A stretch of DNA of 64,000 bases, from assembly GCA_018716975.1 (NCBI GenBank), contig DVJE01000007.1:1-64000 (forward strand), written 5' to 3'. The notes below the pieces were generated by a model that saw only the letters and a list, made by a program, of their open reading frames with translations, was not told the origin of the DNA and made no database searches. The stretch comes from Candidatus Gallacutalibacter stercoravium. GTDB taxonomy: Bacteria; Bacillota; Clostridia; Oscillospirales; Acutalibacteraceae. The position numbers and the translations under genes were made by a program. Positions 28,234 through 36,722 of this stretch are shown piece after piece (within the stretch, counting starts at the first letter, position 1; the number at the start of each line of letters is the position of its first letter).

Positions 28234-29103
28234 TTACCATGTTTCATAGCGCTCTTTCACTTGCCACAAAAAATCGTACCCCAATTCTCGGTTTAAATTC
28301 GCATAAATATAGCAAATCGGCTGCATATTATTTTCAGCAAAACCGGCTACCAAACAATTCTCATCCGATTCCAGCAGCACCATCCAAACTAAATCGGTAT
28401 TTTGTCCGCTGGGCACAGCGATACGTTCTGACAAATATAAATTGCTTTCAATTACACGGCTAATCGTCGGCAGCGTTTCTAGTTGGGTTAAAAAACGGTT
28501 AACAGGCTCCTCTTCTTCTTCATACAGTTCCCGCGGATCTCTTAAACGATCGGTGGTAATAGCCGGCGGCGCAATTGGGCCAACACCGTCTTCATAACAG
28601 CTTAGGCTGACAATCTGATCGCTATAACCACTGGCCGTGATGCGCCAACGCACCGAGCGGGCATCGGTAAACACAATATCCACCGAAAATAAATCGGAAG
28701 TATCCCGCACACTGTGGGGATTTTCTTCGCCCGTATACCGCCACACGTCGGCGTAATTTTCCATAATAACATCGCCTATTTTTAAATTGAATAAAATATC
28801 AACCTGGCTACTAACGTTCGCTACAAATACTTTGCGGTTTTGCAGTTCCGTTTCCGCCAAATTTTCTCTACTGAGTTTGGTGCGATCTTCAAACAAATAC
28901 GGAAACACCTCTTGTGGATCCTGCGACACGGTGGGCTCTGTGATAATTTCTTGTGGGTTTGTCAACCGGATTTTACGTTCTACATCTACGATAACGCCGT
29001 CTCCGCTTTCTGTAATCTGTGGAAGCAAAAAATTGGCGAAAAGCATACCGCTTAACAAAACAACAACTGCTAAAAGGATGGTCAACACGGTACCTTTTTT
29101 CAT
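28234..29103 (-). CDS. Membrane-anchored protein encoded with a sensor kinase
   Basis: The 289-residue protein has one N-terminal membrane helix (about 5-30) and a long, acidic extracytoplasmic domain with an EEEEE run near 198 and alternating strand-like segments. I recognise no family; it recalls YycH/YycI-type accessory proteins of the WalK kinase in layout only. Its ATG overlaps the stop of the kinase gene by four bases, with GGAGG in the kinase end, so it is translationally coupled. A role in sensing or modulating that kinase is inferred from coupling alone. Confidence 0.65.
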   Translation of the reverse strand: MKKGTVLTILLAVVVLLSGMLFANFLLPQITESGDGVIVDVERKIRLTNPQEIITEPTVSQDPQEVFPYLFEDRTKLSRENLAETELQNRKVFVANVSSQVDILFNLKIGDVIMENYADVWRYTGEENPHSVRDTSDLFSVDIVFTDARSVRWRITASGYSDQIVSLSCYEDGVGPIAPPAITTDRLRDPRELYEEEEEPVNRFLTQLETLPTISRVIESNLYLSERIAVPSGQNTDLVWMVLLESDENCLVAGFAENNMQPICYIYANLNRELGYDFLWQVKERYETW

Positions 29104-30518
29104 CGCGCCGCCTCCTCAGGAAACAAAATTGAAATAGTCGTGCCTTGACCGGGCTGACTATCTATCGTGATGCGCGCGTGATGAACCTGAGCAATTTCTG
29201 CGCACAAAGCCAAGCCCAATCCGGCGCCGCCGTTTTGGCGCGAGCGGGCTTTGTCCACCCGGTAAAAGGGTTCAAATATCTTTTGTGTTTCCTCTTGCGG
29301 AATACCCGAGCCATGATCCGAAACCAAAAGCTTTAATTGTTTCTTTTTGAGAACTTCTGCTTTTAGAGCCACCTCTTGCCCCGATTGCGAGGCCTTAATG
29401 GCATTGTCAATAAAATTATATATCATAGAACGCAACAGCTCTCGGTCTGCATGCAGCGTAAAATCCACCGCTTGAACAGTAAAAATAACGCCATGGTTGG
29501 CAGCAATCGGCCCCACAGCTGCAGCGATTTCCTCTAACAAAGGCCGAATCGGCACATCGCGCAGTTCCGGCGCCTGCTTTAATAAAATATATTCCATCAA
29601 TTTAGACGAAACAGACTTTAGATATTGCCCTTCTTTATAAATGCTTTGCGCATAATCATGGATGGTATCGGCATCCAAACGAGCGCTGCGCAATAAATCG
29701 GAAAAACCAATGATGGAGGTCAACGGCGTTTTCATCTCGTGGGTCATGTTGTCGATAAAACTCTTTCTATCTTCCGCCACATGTTCCAGCTGCTCCACTT
29801 TTTGGCGGATAGCCTGGGTCATTTGGTTAAAATCGGCGGTTAGCATACCGATTTCATCATTGGAGCGTATTGGGATCATTTGATAATCGCCATCCGCCAC
29901 TCGTTTGGTAGATCGGCGCAATCGGTTAATCTGGCGGGTAAGCAACACAGAAACTACCAATAAAATCAAAGCCACTGCGACGGATACCGCAGGCCCCGCC
30001 AGACTGAAAAAGCGGAGTTGATCGTTTTTGACCCGGTAAACATTAGAAATATCTTTAATTGTAGTAAAAAGGTATGTACTGCTTTGAATCACAACCGGGG
30101 ATGATATGTATAAATATACTTCTCCATCTTCTTTGTGCTCAATCAGCTGTTTCGCACTGCCCGATTGCTCCACACTTTCTAATAGTTCATTTGGCACCGT
30201 TTTAGGAAAATTTGAATACACTTGGCTTTTGCCGTTTAACTGTATATACTGCTGATCTAACGAGAACAAATAAGAAAAATTGCGTGCCACATCCGCCACT
30301 TGTTCTTCGCCAAACTCCTCTGCACTAGAACGGTAACGCTCATACAATACATTGGTTTGAAACGAAGATACCATGATACTGTATTCATCCAAACCAGAAG
30401 AAATTTCTTTTTCTAAATTCAGACGGTGATTATTCTGTATCAGCAAATAAGCAACGGCATTAATCGCCACCGTTAGTACGGTTAGCGAGATAAGAAAGGT
30501 TTTTTGCCAAAAACGCAC
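29100..30518 (-). CDS. Sensor histidine kinase (HAMP, HisKA, HATPase)
   Basis: The 472-residue kinase has a membrane helix at about 7-28, an extracytoplasmic sensor loop, a second helix near 172-195, a HAMP domain (RQINRLRRSTKRVADGDY), the phosphoacceptor segment FIDNMTHEMKTPLTSI with His near 258, the N box FIDNAIKAS, the G1 box DHGSGIP and the G2 box GAGLGLAL. It starts at a GTG with GGGAGG seven bases upstream. It works with the response regulator 45 bases upstream and is coupled to the membrane protein downstream. The signal is unknown. Confidence 0.92.
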   Translation of the reverse strand: MRFWQKTFLISLTVLTVAINAVAYLLIQNNHRLNLEKEISSGLDEYSIMVSSFQTNVLYERYRSSAEEFGEEQVADVARNFSYLFSLDQQYIQLNGKSQVYSNFPKTVPNELLESVEQSGSAKQLIEHKEDGEVYLYISSPVVIQSSTYLFTTIKDISNVYRVKNDQLRFFSLAGPAVSVAVALILLVVSVLLTRQINRLRRSTKRVADGDYQMIPIRSNDEIGMLTADFNQMTQAIRQKVEQLEHVAEDRKSFIDNMTHEMKTPLTSIIGFSDLLRSARLDADTIHDYAQSIYKEGQYLKSVSSKLMEYILLKQAPELRDVPIRPLLEEIAAAVGPIAANHGVIFTVQAVDFTLHADRELLRSMIYNFIDNAIKASQSGQEVALKAEVLKKKQLKLLVSDHGSGIPQEETQKIFEPFYRVDKARSRQNGGAGLGLALCAEIAQVHHARITIDSQPGQGTTISILFPEEAAR

Positions 30519-30563
30519 CGATATTCCTCCCTTCCCTGCCGTTTTGCTTTTCGCGCTTTCTGT

Positions 30564-31217
30564 TTAGCCTTCTAAGCGATAGCCAACCTTAAACACTGTT
30601 TTCAAGCAATCCTCCAGGCCCAGCTTTTTACGCAAACGCTGCACATGATTGTCTACCGTGCGGGTTTCCAGCATAGCGGAACATTCCCAAACGTCATCCA
30701 GAATTTTATCTCGGGTTAAGGCGACATTGGGATGTTTTAAAAATAAGACGAGCAGATCATACTCCTTGGGGGTAAGTTCTATAATCTCTTCCCCTTTGCG
30801 CACGCTCCGTTCCTCCAAATTAACATGGATATCCTTAAAATCTAACACACGGCGGTCCCGGTGATACCGCCGCAAAACGATTTCAATACGGGCCAACAGT
30901 TCCAGCGGTTCAAAAGGTTTTACGATGTAATCTTCGGCGCCAGACTTTAACCCCTTCACCCGGTCGGAGACATCACCCATAGCCGTTAGGAAAATGACCG
31001 GCACGCCAATATCACGGATGGCCTCCATAACAGCAAATCCATCCATTTCAGGCAGCATAATGTCCAGCAAAATTAGATCCACCGCCTGGTCTTTCGCCAG
31101 ACGAACCGCCTCTTTGCCATTGTAGCACGCAATACTATCGTACCCCGAAATGCTCAAAGACGCCGATATAAGCTTTGATATTGTTTGATCGTCCTCCACA
31201 ATCAATATTGTAGGCAT
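30564..31217 (-). CDS. OmpR/PhoB-type response regulator
   Basis: The 217-residue protein pairs with the kinase downstream. The receiver domain starts TILIVEDDQTISK with the acidic pocket, has Asp52 in LLDIMLPEMDG, Thr in FLTAMGD, and Lys in YIVKPFEP. The C-terminal winged helix shows LTPKEYDLLVLFLKHP and VDNHVQRLRKKLG. The frame opens at 31295, but GGGAGG four bases before the ATG at 31217 fixes the start. The terminator at 31272-31306 upstream separates it from the carboxypeptidase gene. Confidence 0.94.
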   Translation of the reverse strand: MPTILIVEDDQTISKLISASLSISGYDSIACYNGKEAVRLAKDQAVDLILLDIMLPEMDGFAVMEAIRDIGVPVIFLTAMGDVSDRVKGLKSGAEDYIVKPFEPLELLARIEIVLRRYHRDRRVLDFKDIHVNLEERSVRKGEEIIELTPKEYDLLVLFLKHPNVALTRDKILDDVWECSAMLETRTVDNHVQRLRKKLGLEDCLKTVFKVGYRLEG

Positions 31218-31271
31218 ATTTCCTCCCTGCGCAGCAGCGGCGCAATCATGCATATCAACAAAGAATCCCCT

Positions 31272-31306
31272 AAAAAACAACGCAGTAGGGCTCAAACCCT
31301 ACCGCG
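31272..31306 (-). terminator. Terminator after the VanY-type carboxypeptidase
   Basis: GTAGGG and CCCTAC form the core stem, extended by CGC/GCG, around the loop TTTGAG; on the minus strand it is followed by a run of T at 31272-31279. It isolates the two-component operon from the carboxypeptidase gene. Confidence 0.8.
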
Positions 31307-31383
31307 CGGCATAATAAGGGCTGCTTATGCATCACTGTTGGATTCTTCCTTCACCAGTATAGCACAATGCTCCCCAAAACACA

Positions 31384-32247
31384 CTAGTTTTTTTGCAAAG
31401 ATTGTACATATTCTTCTAAGCATAGGCCGGATTCTTTAATCGCTTTAGCGTTTTCTACCCCTACATAACGATAATGCCAAGGCTCATAAATAATACCGGT
31501 AATATCCTGCTTGCCATCGGGATAACGTTCGATAAAGCCATACTCGGCGGCATGAGCAGATAACCAAGCATACGCATCGGTGTTATAAAAATCGCTCTCT
31601 ACGCCATTAAAATCTACAGCAAGACCCGTATTGTGCTCGCTGTGATTCGGCTGAGCTACCGCTGCGGATGCCTTTACAACTGCTTCGCTGCTGGCTAACC
31701 CTTGTTCAATATTCCCCTGGATCTCTTGCTCGAGCAACTGTTGTTGATAATCCGCCGAGCGATAGGCGGATGAAACCCAAAGGCTAATGCCTTCGTGCCC
31801 AGCATCATTAATCATATCGTCCAACGCCTGTGCTACACGCTGATCAATCTCTACGCCATGCCATTCGCCAGGCTGGTATTCAAAACGATCCGGAATAGGA
31901 TTTCCATTATTAACCAAGATCATAAGCAAATCACAATCTTGATTCCAATCTTCAAATACAGTATAAGAATCCAAAGGCTGCGCCTCAACAGCAGATTCCG
32001 TTTGAGACTCATCTGCCGTAGGTTCGCTCGCCGTCTGCGAGGCGTTAAGGGAAGCGGCGCCGGATCCATCATCCCTGCTAGCCGTCATTTGCGGTATTAT
32101 CCTTGTTGCTGCAAACACGATACCGGTTATCCCTGCCGCGGCAACCAGCAAAAGCGCGATCACTTTGGCGCGAGCTAAAAAAAGCCTTTTCTTTCGGTGC
32201 TTTGCATACCGATATTGAGAAGAAGCTTGTCTACGGTTTCTATCCAT
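31384..32247 (-). CDS. Membrane-anchored D-alanyl-D-alanine carboxypeptidase (M15B, VanY/DacY-like)
   Basis: The 287-residue protein has a basic N-terminus, a membrane helix at about 28-48, a low-complexity Ser/Thr/Glu linker, then the peptidase M15 domain. Zinc-site motifs are visible: SSAYRS, SEHNTGLAVDF with the His and Asp ligands, and the final His in EPWHYRYVG. It would trim the terminal D-alanine from peptidoglycan stem peptides. The frame opens at a GTG at 32298, but AGGGGG stands before the ATG at 32247. It follows the pyrBI genes by 234 bases and ends in a strong terminator. Confidence 0.9.
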   Translation of the reverse strand: MDRNRRQASSQYRYAKHRKKRLFLARAKVIALLLVAAAGITGIVFAATRIIPQMTASRDDGSGAASLNASQTASEPTADESQTESAVEAQPLDSYTVFEDWNQDCDLLMILVNNGNPIPDRFEYQPGEWHGVEIDQRVAQALDDMINDAGHEGISLWVSSAYRSADYQQQLLEQEIQGNIEQGLASSEAVVKASAAVAQPNHSEHNTGLAVDFNGVESDFYNTDAYAWLSAHAAEYGFIERYPDGKQDITGIIYEPWHYRYVGVENAKAIKESGLCLEEYVQSLQKN

Positions 32248-32481
32248 CGTCCCCCTACTTTCCGTCAACGTCCCTTCCGGTTCAGTTACAGACGCCACAC
32301 TTTAATATATTAACAAATTTTCTGTCGAAAGAAACGACTAAATTGCGAACAAATTATGAGCCAATCATGAATAGCATGCGCAATTCTTTGTTGTTTATCC
32401 TCTCCGCAAGTTAGAAGAAACAAACTTTAACCGATGAAAACAATCGGCCGTCTTCCGCCGCTTGTTTTCGTTGGTAAGGTA

Positions 32482-32904
32482 CTATCGTTTATACTCCTGC
32501 TCGCAATAAATACAGCGATAGATCCGCTTTTCGCTATCGCAAAGCCGAAAAACCTGCTCTATTCCAGGCTCCACTGAGGTAACGCAACGAGGATTTTTGC
32601 ATTTTACCACGTTGCGCACCTGCTGCGGCAACTGCAGGCTCTTTTTCTCCAATATTTTGCCGCCATCAATCACATTAACAGTGATGTTGGGATCAATAAA
32701 CCCCAACACATCTAAATCAATATCGATGTCCCCTTCTATTTTGATGATATCCTTACGGCCATATTGATTGCTGCGTGCATTCTTAATAATGGCTACACAG
32801 CAATCCAAGCGATCCAATTCTAGGTAACGATAGATTTCCATACTATGTCCGGCGCGAATATGATCAATGACAACGCCTCTTTCCAGGCTATCGATATTTA
32901 GCAT
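32482..32904 (-). CDS. pyrI: Aspartate carbamoyltransferase regulatory subunit
   Basis: The 140-residue protein is the non-catalytic subunit of class B aspartate transcarbamoylase. The nucleotide-binding N-terminal domain ([14 protein letters not shown]) is followed by the zinc domain with four cysteines in CKNPRC and YRCIYC. It binds CTP and ATP and tunes PyrB in the first committed pyrimidine step. The ATG lies 7 bases inside the end of pyrB with GGAGG upstream. The 230 bases after it, to the carboxypeptidase start, hold only weak inverted repeats and no gene. Confidence 0.95.
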   Translation of the reverse strand: MLNIDSLERGVVIDHIRAGHSMEIYRYLELDRLDCCVAIIKNARSNQYGRKDIIKIEGDIDIDLDVLGFIDPNITVNVIDGGKILEKKSLQLPQQVRNVVKCKNPRCVTSVEPGIEQVFRLCDSEKRIYRCIYCEQEYKR

Positions 32905-33824
32905 GCCTGCGCCTCCAATCCCAACAGGTTCAATATCAGCGCCATACGCACATAAACCCCATATTGCACCTGCTTAAAATAGGCCGCACGCGGATCTTTG
33001 TCCACTTCAACGGCAATTTCGTTTACACGCGGCAAAGGATGCAACACCGCCATATCCTCTTTTGCTAAGCGCAGTTTTGCCTCGTCTAAAATATAGCTGT
33101 CTTTCAAACGCACATAATCTTCTTCGTTAAAAAAGCGTTCCCGCTGCACCCTGGTCATATATAAAATATCCAGCTTGGCGATTACATCCTCCAAACGCTC
33201 CGCTTCTAAATAATCAATGCCGTTGGCCTGCAACACCTCGCGCACAATATAATCCGGCGTGCGAAGCTCAGAAGGTGAAATCAACACAAAATGCATATCG
33301 GGATAACGGGCTAAAGATTTAATCAACGAATGCACGGTGCGGCCAAATTTCAAATCACCGCATAACCCAATTGTCAGCCCCCCTAGACTGCCTTTTAAGC
33401 TGCGGATGGTAAGCAAATCCGTTAGGGTTTGGGTGGGATGCTGGTGGCCGCCGTCGCCCGCGTTGATAACTGGTATGGCAGAAAATTGCGAAGCCACCAG
33501 CGGAGCGCCCTCCTTAGGATGGCGTATGGCGCAAATATCTGCATAACAAGAGATAACGCGGATGGTATCTGCAATACTTTCGCCCTTAGCGGCCGAGCTA
33601 CTGTCGGCCGATGAAAAGCCTAACACACTGCCGCCTAGGTTTAGCATAGCGGCCTCAAAACTTAAGCGCGTGCGGGTACTGGGCTCATAAAATAAAGTTG
33701 CCAATTTTTTGCCTGCGCACAAATGTGCGTAACAATCGGGGCGCCGCTGGATGTCGTCTGCAACATCCAGCAGCGCTGAAATTTCTTCTGTGCTAAAATC
33801 CAATGGGTCAATCATATGCCTCAT
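32898..33824 (-). CDS. pyrB: Aspartate carbamoyltransferase catalytic subunit
   Basis: The 308-residue enzyme joins carbamoyl phosphate and aspartate to make carbamoyl aspartate. The carbamoyl-phosphate site is [12 protein letters not shown] near 47-58, with [10 protein letters not shown] near 128-137 and the 80s-loop SSSAAKGES near 76. It overlaps pyrI by 7 bases. GGAGGGG lies 7 bases before the ATG. It starts 48 bases after the metY stop, so it may be read from the same transcript as metY. Confidence 0.97.
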   Translation of the reverse strand: MRHMIDPLDFSTEEISALLDVADDIQRRPDCYAHLCAGKKLATLFYEPSTRTRLSFEAAMLNLGGSVLGFSSADSSSAAKGESIADTIRVISCYADICAIRHPKEGAPLVASQFSAIPVINAGDGGHQHPTQTLTDLLTIRSLKGSLGGLTIGLCGDLKFGRTVHSLIKSLARYPDMHFVLISPSELRTPDYIVREVLQANGIDYLEAERLEDVIAKLDILYMTRVQRERFFNEEDYVRLKDSYILDEAKLRLAKEDMAVLHPLPRVNEIAVEVDKDPRAAYFKQVQYGVYVRMALILNLLGLEAQAC

Positions 33825-33872
33825 GCAAGCACCCCTCCATTTTGCCGAAAAATTTTAACGCCTACACAAGGA

Positions 33873-35147
33873 TTAAAGTTTTGCCAGCGATTGTTCCAAA
33901 TCCGCAATGATATCTTGCACGTTTTCAATGCCCACAGACATACGGATCATATCGGGGCCAACGCCTGCCTCTTGCAGCTGCTCATCGGTCATCTGCCGAT
34001 GGGTCGTGCTGGCCGGGTGCAAAACACTGGTGCGTGCGTCTGCCACATGAATGACGATAGACGCAAGCTTGAGCCCCTCCATAAACTGAACGGCTGCTTC
34101 CTTACCGCCCTTTACGCCAAAGGAGATAACGCCGCAGGTACCCTTGGGCATGTATTTTTGCGCCAGGTTATAATAAGGGCTGCTCTTTAGGCCAGGATAG
34201 TTGACCCAGGCAATTTTTTCGTGGTTTTCCAAATATTCTGCAACCGCTTGCGCGTTGGCGCAATGGCGCTCCACCCGTAAAAAGAGAGTTTCCAGCCCCA
34301 GGTTGAGCAGAAAAGCATTCATGGGGCTAGCCTGAGCCCCCAGATCCCGCATCAAATGGGCGCGCGCCTTGGTAATATAGGCCGCCCTGCCGAATTGCTC
34401 GGCGTATATTGCGCCGTGATAGGATTCATCCGGCTGGGTAAACTCAGTAAATTTGCTGTTCTTCCAATCAAAATTACCGCTGTCTACTATAACACCGCCC
34501 AAAGCAACCGCATGCCCATCCATATACTTTGAGGTGGAATGGGTTACAATATCAGCACCAAACGCAATAGGGCGGCAATTGATCGGCGTGGGAAAGGTAT
34601 TGTCTACAATCAACGGCACGCCGTGCGCATGCGCCGCGCGGGCATACATTTCAATATCTGTAACCACCAAAGAGGGGTTGGACACCGTTTCGATAAGGAC
34701 ACAGCGGGTATTCTCACGAAACGCCGCGTTTAACTGCTCCTCTGTTGTCTCCGGCAGCATAAAGGTAAAGTCAATCCCCAACTCCCGCAGTGTTTTATTA
34801 AATAAATTAAAGGTTCCGCCATAAACCGCACTGGCGCAAATGACGTGCCCACCGGCATGGCAAATATTGGTAACCGACATTAACGTCGCCGCTTGCCCGC
34901 TAGAAGTTAGCAGCGCGCCGACGCCGCCTTCCAATTGGGCAATTTTTTTCTCTACTGCGTCTACCGTGGGGTTAGCCAAGCGGGTATAAAAAAAGCCGTC
35001 TTCTTTTAGATCAAATAAATTACCTAAGGTTTCTGCCGAGTCATATTTAAAGGTTGTGCTTTGCGCAATGGGCAGCACACGAGGTTCCCCGTTTTTCGGC
35101 TCATAGCCTGCCTGCACGCACTTGGTTTCTATCTGATATTGATCCAT
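33873..35147 (-). CDS. metY: O-acetylhomoserine aminocarboxypropyltransferase (sulfhydrylase)
   Basis: The 424-residue PLP enzyme makes homocysteine from O-acetylhomoserine and sulfide. It starts MDQYQIETKCVQAGY, with LPIAQSTTFKY, the segment DNTFPTPINCRP, and the PLP lysine in STSKYMDGH; length and start match full MetY proteins. A perfect AAGGAGGT lies 8 bases before this ATG, and TTGACA-17-TATGAT is 37 bases further up. The frame is continuous with the upstream alpha/beta hydrolase ORF, but these signals mean MetY is most likely made as its own protein. Confidence 0.92.
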   Translation of the reverse strand: MDQYQIETKCVQAGYEPKNGEPRVLPIAQSTTFKYDSAETLGNLFDLKEDGFFYTRLANPTVDAVEKKIAQLEGGVGALLTSSGQAATLMSVTNICHAGGHVICASAVYGGTFNLFNKTLRELGIDFTFMLPETTEEQLNAAFRENTRCVLIETVSNPSLVVTDIEMYARAAHAHGVPLIVDNTFPTPINCRPIAFGADIVTHSTSKYMDGHAVALGGVIVDSGNFDWKNSKFTEFTQPDESYHGAIYAEQFGRAAYITKARAHLMRDLGAQASPMNAFLLNLGLETLFLRVERHCANAQAVAEYLENHEKIAWVNYPGLKSSPYYNLAQKYMPKGTCGVISFGVKGGKEAAVQFMEGLKLASIVIHVADARTSVLHPASTTHRQMTDEQLQEAGVGPDMIRMSVGIENVQDIIADLEQSLAKL

Positions 35148-36143
35148 GTCAAATACCTCCTTTGTTTTCGCTACAGTAAATTCATCATACCGCAAATCTA
35201 TATTCCTGTCAAATTGAAGGCGCGGCGCTTTCTGCGCCGGAATTCGCTCCTTTTCCCACAACGATGCCAGGCATTTTAAGATGTCTTCACTGTGTGAAGA
35301 AAACAATAGATGCCCTTCCCGCGGAACGATATGAAGCACACTACCCGGTATCCGCTGCGCCAGATCTTTCGCCATAGCCAACGGCACATTGCGATCCGCC
35401 GCCCCATGCCATAAATAAACGGGGCATTTTATGCTGTTTAATCTCACCTTCCATGGGCGCACCAAAGAGGCCGCTTCTCTCATCAGGCCCTTGGTGCCCT
35501 GGGCAAAAATTTCGCGGCCCATTTGAGCTGTGTGCCGGGCCGCTTTTTCATCTTGCCCGCCAACAGCACCCTGATCCGGCCGCGCTAAAACACGGCGCAA
35601 ATTCTTTAGATAAAAGGACGGAAAATGTTTCATCATTTGGGAAGCGCCCCAAAGGGGCAACGCCGTTAGCCGGGGATATTCCATTGCCACTAAGAATAGC
35701 CCTTTGTTAGAAAGGTTCATACCGCGCAGCGCTTCTTCACCCGGTATACGGCCCAATCCGCCGACAATCACCGCTCCTGCGCACTCTTTTAACCCCGCCG
35801 CACAGGCTAAGGCAAAAGGGCCGCCGCCGGACACCCCCAGCAGAGCAGGCTTCGTCAGCCCCAAATGCCGGATAAGCTGCGCAACATCCCAACAAATAGC
35901 TTCAACAGGCCGTTCATCACACAGAGAGGAAAGCCCAACGCCCGGCCGATCAAAGCAAATAAGCTGTAATTGCTGCCGGCGAGCCAAACCGTCTAAAAAG
36001 GCAAAATCCCATCTGCAGCCAGGAAATCCGTGAAAACAAATAACAGGCTTGCCCGTTAATGAGCCGTAAATTGCATATCCCAACCTTCTTCCATCCGGTA
36101 AACGAACCGTTTGGGCTTTTCCCTGCGATACCGGCGTAGCCAT
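33873..36143 (-). CDS. Alpha/beta hydrolase ORF running in frame into metY
   Basis: The open frame is 756 residues. Residues 1 to about 300 are an alpha/beta hydrolase: HGFPG with the oxyanion loop near 35, nucleophile elbow GVSGGGP near 103, WHGAADRNVP with the acid, and EGHLL with the catalytic His near 277. From about 309 the codons translate the metY promoter, leader and ribosome binding site, and MetY begins at residue 333. No stop separates them. The product may be a short-lived fusion, or the hydrolase may be read through into MetY, which also has its own start at 35147. It starts behind GGGGGGAG. The hydrolase is not of the MetX type. Confidence 0.6.
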   Translation of the reverse strand: MATPVSQGKAQTVRLPDGRRLGYAIYGSLTGKPVICFHGFPGCRWDFAFLDGLARRQQLQLICFDRPGVGLSSLCDERPVEAICWDVAQLIRHLGLTKPALLGVSGGGPFALACAAGLKECAGAVIVGGLGRIPGEEALRGMNLSNKGLFLVAMEYPRLTALPLWGASQMMKHFPSFYLKNLRRVLARPDQGAVGGQDEKAARHTAQMGREIFAQGTKGLMREAASLVRPWKVRLNSIKCPVYLWHGAADRNVPLAMAKDLAQRIPGSVLHIVPREGHLLFSSHSEDILKCLASLWEKERIPAQKAPRLQFDRNIDLRYDEFTVAKTKEVFDMDQYQIETKCVQAGYEPKNGEPRVLPIAQSTTFKYDSAETLGNLFDLKEDGFFYTRLANPTVDAVEKKIAQLEGGVGALLTSSGQAATLMSVTNICHAGGHVICASAVYGGTFNLFNKTLRELGIDFTFMLPETTEEQLNAAFRENTRCVLIETVSNPSLVVTDIEMYARAAHAHGVPLIVDNTFPTPINCRPIAFGADIVTHSTSKYMDGHAVALGGVIVDSGNFDWKNSKFTEFTQPDESYHGAIYAEQFGRAAYITKARAHLMRDLGAQASPMNAFLLNLGLETLFLRVERHCANAQAVAEYLENHEKIAWVNYPGLKSSPYYNLAQKYMPKGTCGVISFGVKGGKEAAVQFMEGLKLASIVIHVADARTSVLHPASTTHRQMTDEQLQEAGVGPDMIRMSVGIENVQDIIADLEQSLAKL
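35184..35212 (-). promoter_or_regulatory. Promoter of metY inside the hydrolase ORF
   Basis: Minus strand TTGACA (35212-35207), exactly 17 bases, TATGAT (35189-35184), with AAGGAGGT at 35162-35155 and the metY ATG at 35147. The same bases are translated as the tail of the hydrolase frame. Confidence 0.8.
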
Positions 36144-36176
36144 CTCAGACTCCCCCCTTTTTAGCCGGCAGAGCCT

Positions 36177-36680
36177 TTAAAACGAAAACCATTGTTTTAC
36201 CCAACTTATTACCGTATCGGTTCCTGCAACCACAGCCCAGACCAGCAGGATCAGCAGCACAACCGACAGAATTCTCCAAAACAGGAGCTTCCCCCTGCTC
36301 ATTTGTGCAGCTTCACCGTCTTCTATTTGCCCGTCTTCCTGCTGTGGGTCTGCATCTTCTTGTGCAGGGACAGAAAGCGCACCAACCCCAATCAGCACAT
36401 CCTGTGCTTTCGCGTAATCCATATAGGCCACCAAAACATCGGTTGCCCCCGCAACGCCCGACACCACCGGGGCCGCCACCATTTTTTTAGCAGCCTTTTG
36501 TTCGTAAGGGATGCCAGCGTCCTCTAAAGCGGCACAGATCCTATCCAATTCAAAACCGCCGGCAGTTACAAGATATACGGAATCTTCCTGCTTAGCCTCG
36601 GCAGCTAGGGGCCTGCGGCAGCGGGGGCACTGTTCTTCTTGGGCTTCATATAATCTGCCGCAGCTGGAACAATATTTCAT
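36177..36680 (-). CDS. Zinc-ribbon membrane protein with a DUF2007-like domain
   Basis: The 167-residue protein starts with a zinc ribbon (CSSCG and CPRCRR), followed by a domain that reads like DUF2007 (SVYLVTAGGFELDRICAALEDAGIP), then an acidic linker and a C-terminal membrane helix around 135-160. DUF2007 proteins are small putative signalling modules of unknown role. AAAGGAG lies before the ATG at 36680, whereas the first ATG in the frame has none. It sits between fbp and the hydrolase gene on the same strand, 42 bases after fbp. Confidence 0.75.
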   Translation of the reverse strand: MKYCSSCGRLYEAQEEQCPRCRRPLAAEAKQEDSVYLVTAGGFELDRICAALEDAGIPYEQKAAKKMVAAPVVSGVAGATDVLVAYMDYAKAQDVLIGVGALSVPAQEDADPQQEDGQIEDGEAAQMSRGKLLFWRILSVVLLILLVWAVVAGTDTVISWVKQWFSF

Positions 36681-36722
36681 ATCAGCGTCTCCTTTTCCTT
36701 TCATCAATAAAACGGTAGATTT

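Noticed and set aside
33873-36143. N-terminal half as MetX (homoserine O-acetyltransferase), giving a MetX-MetY fusion
   Set aside because: The nucleophile elbow GVSGGGP, the HGFPG loop and the length of about 300 residues fit a generic alpha/beta hydrolase; MetX-type motifs are not visible.
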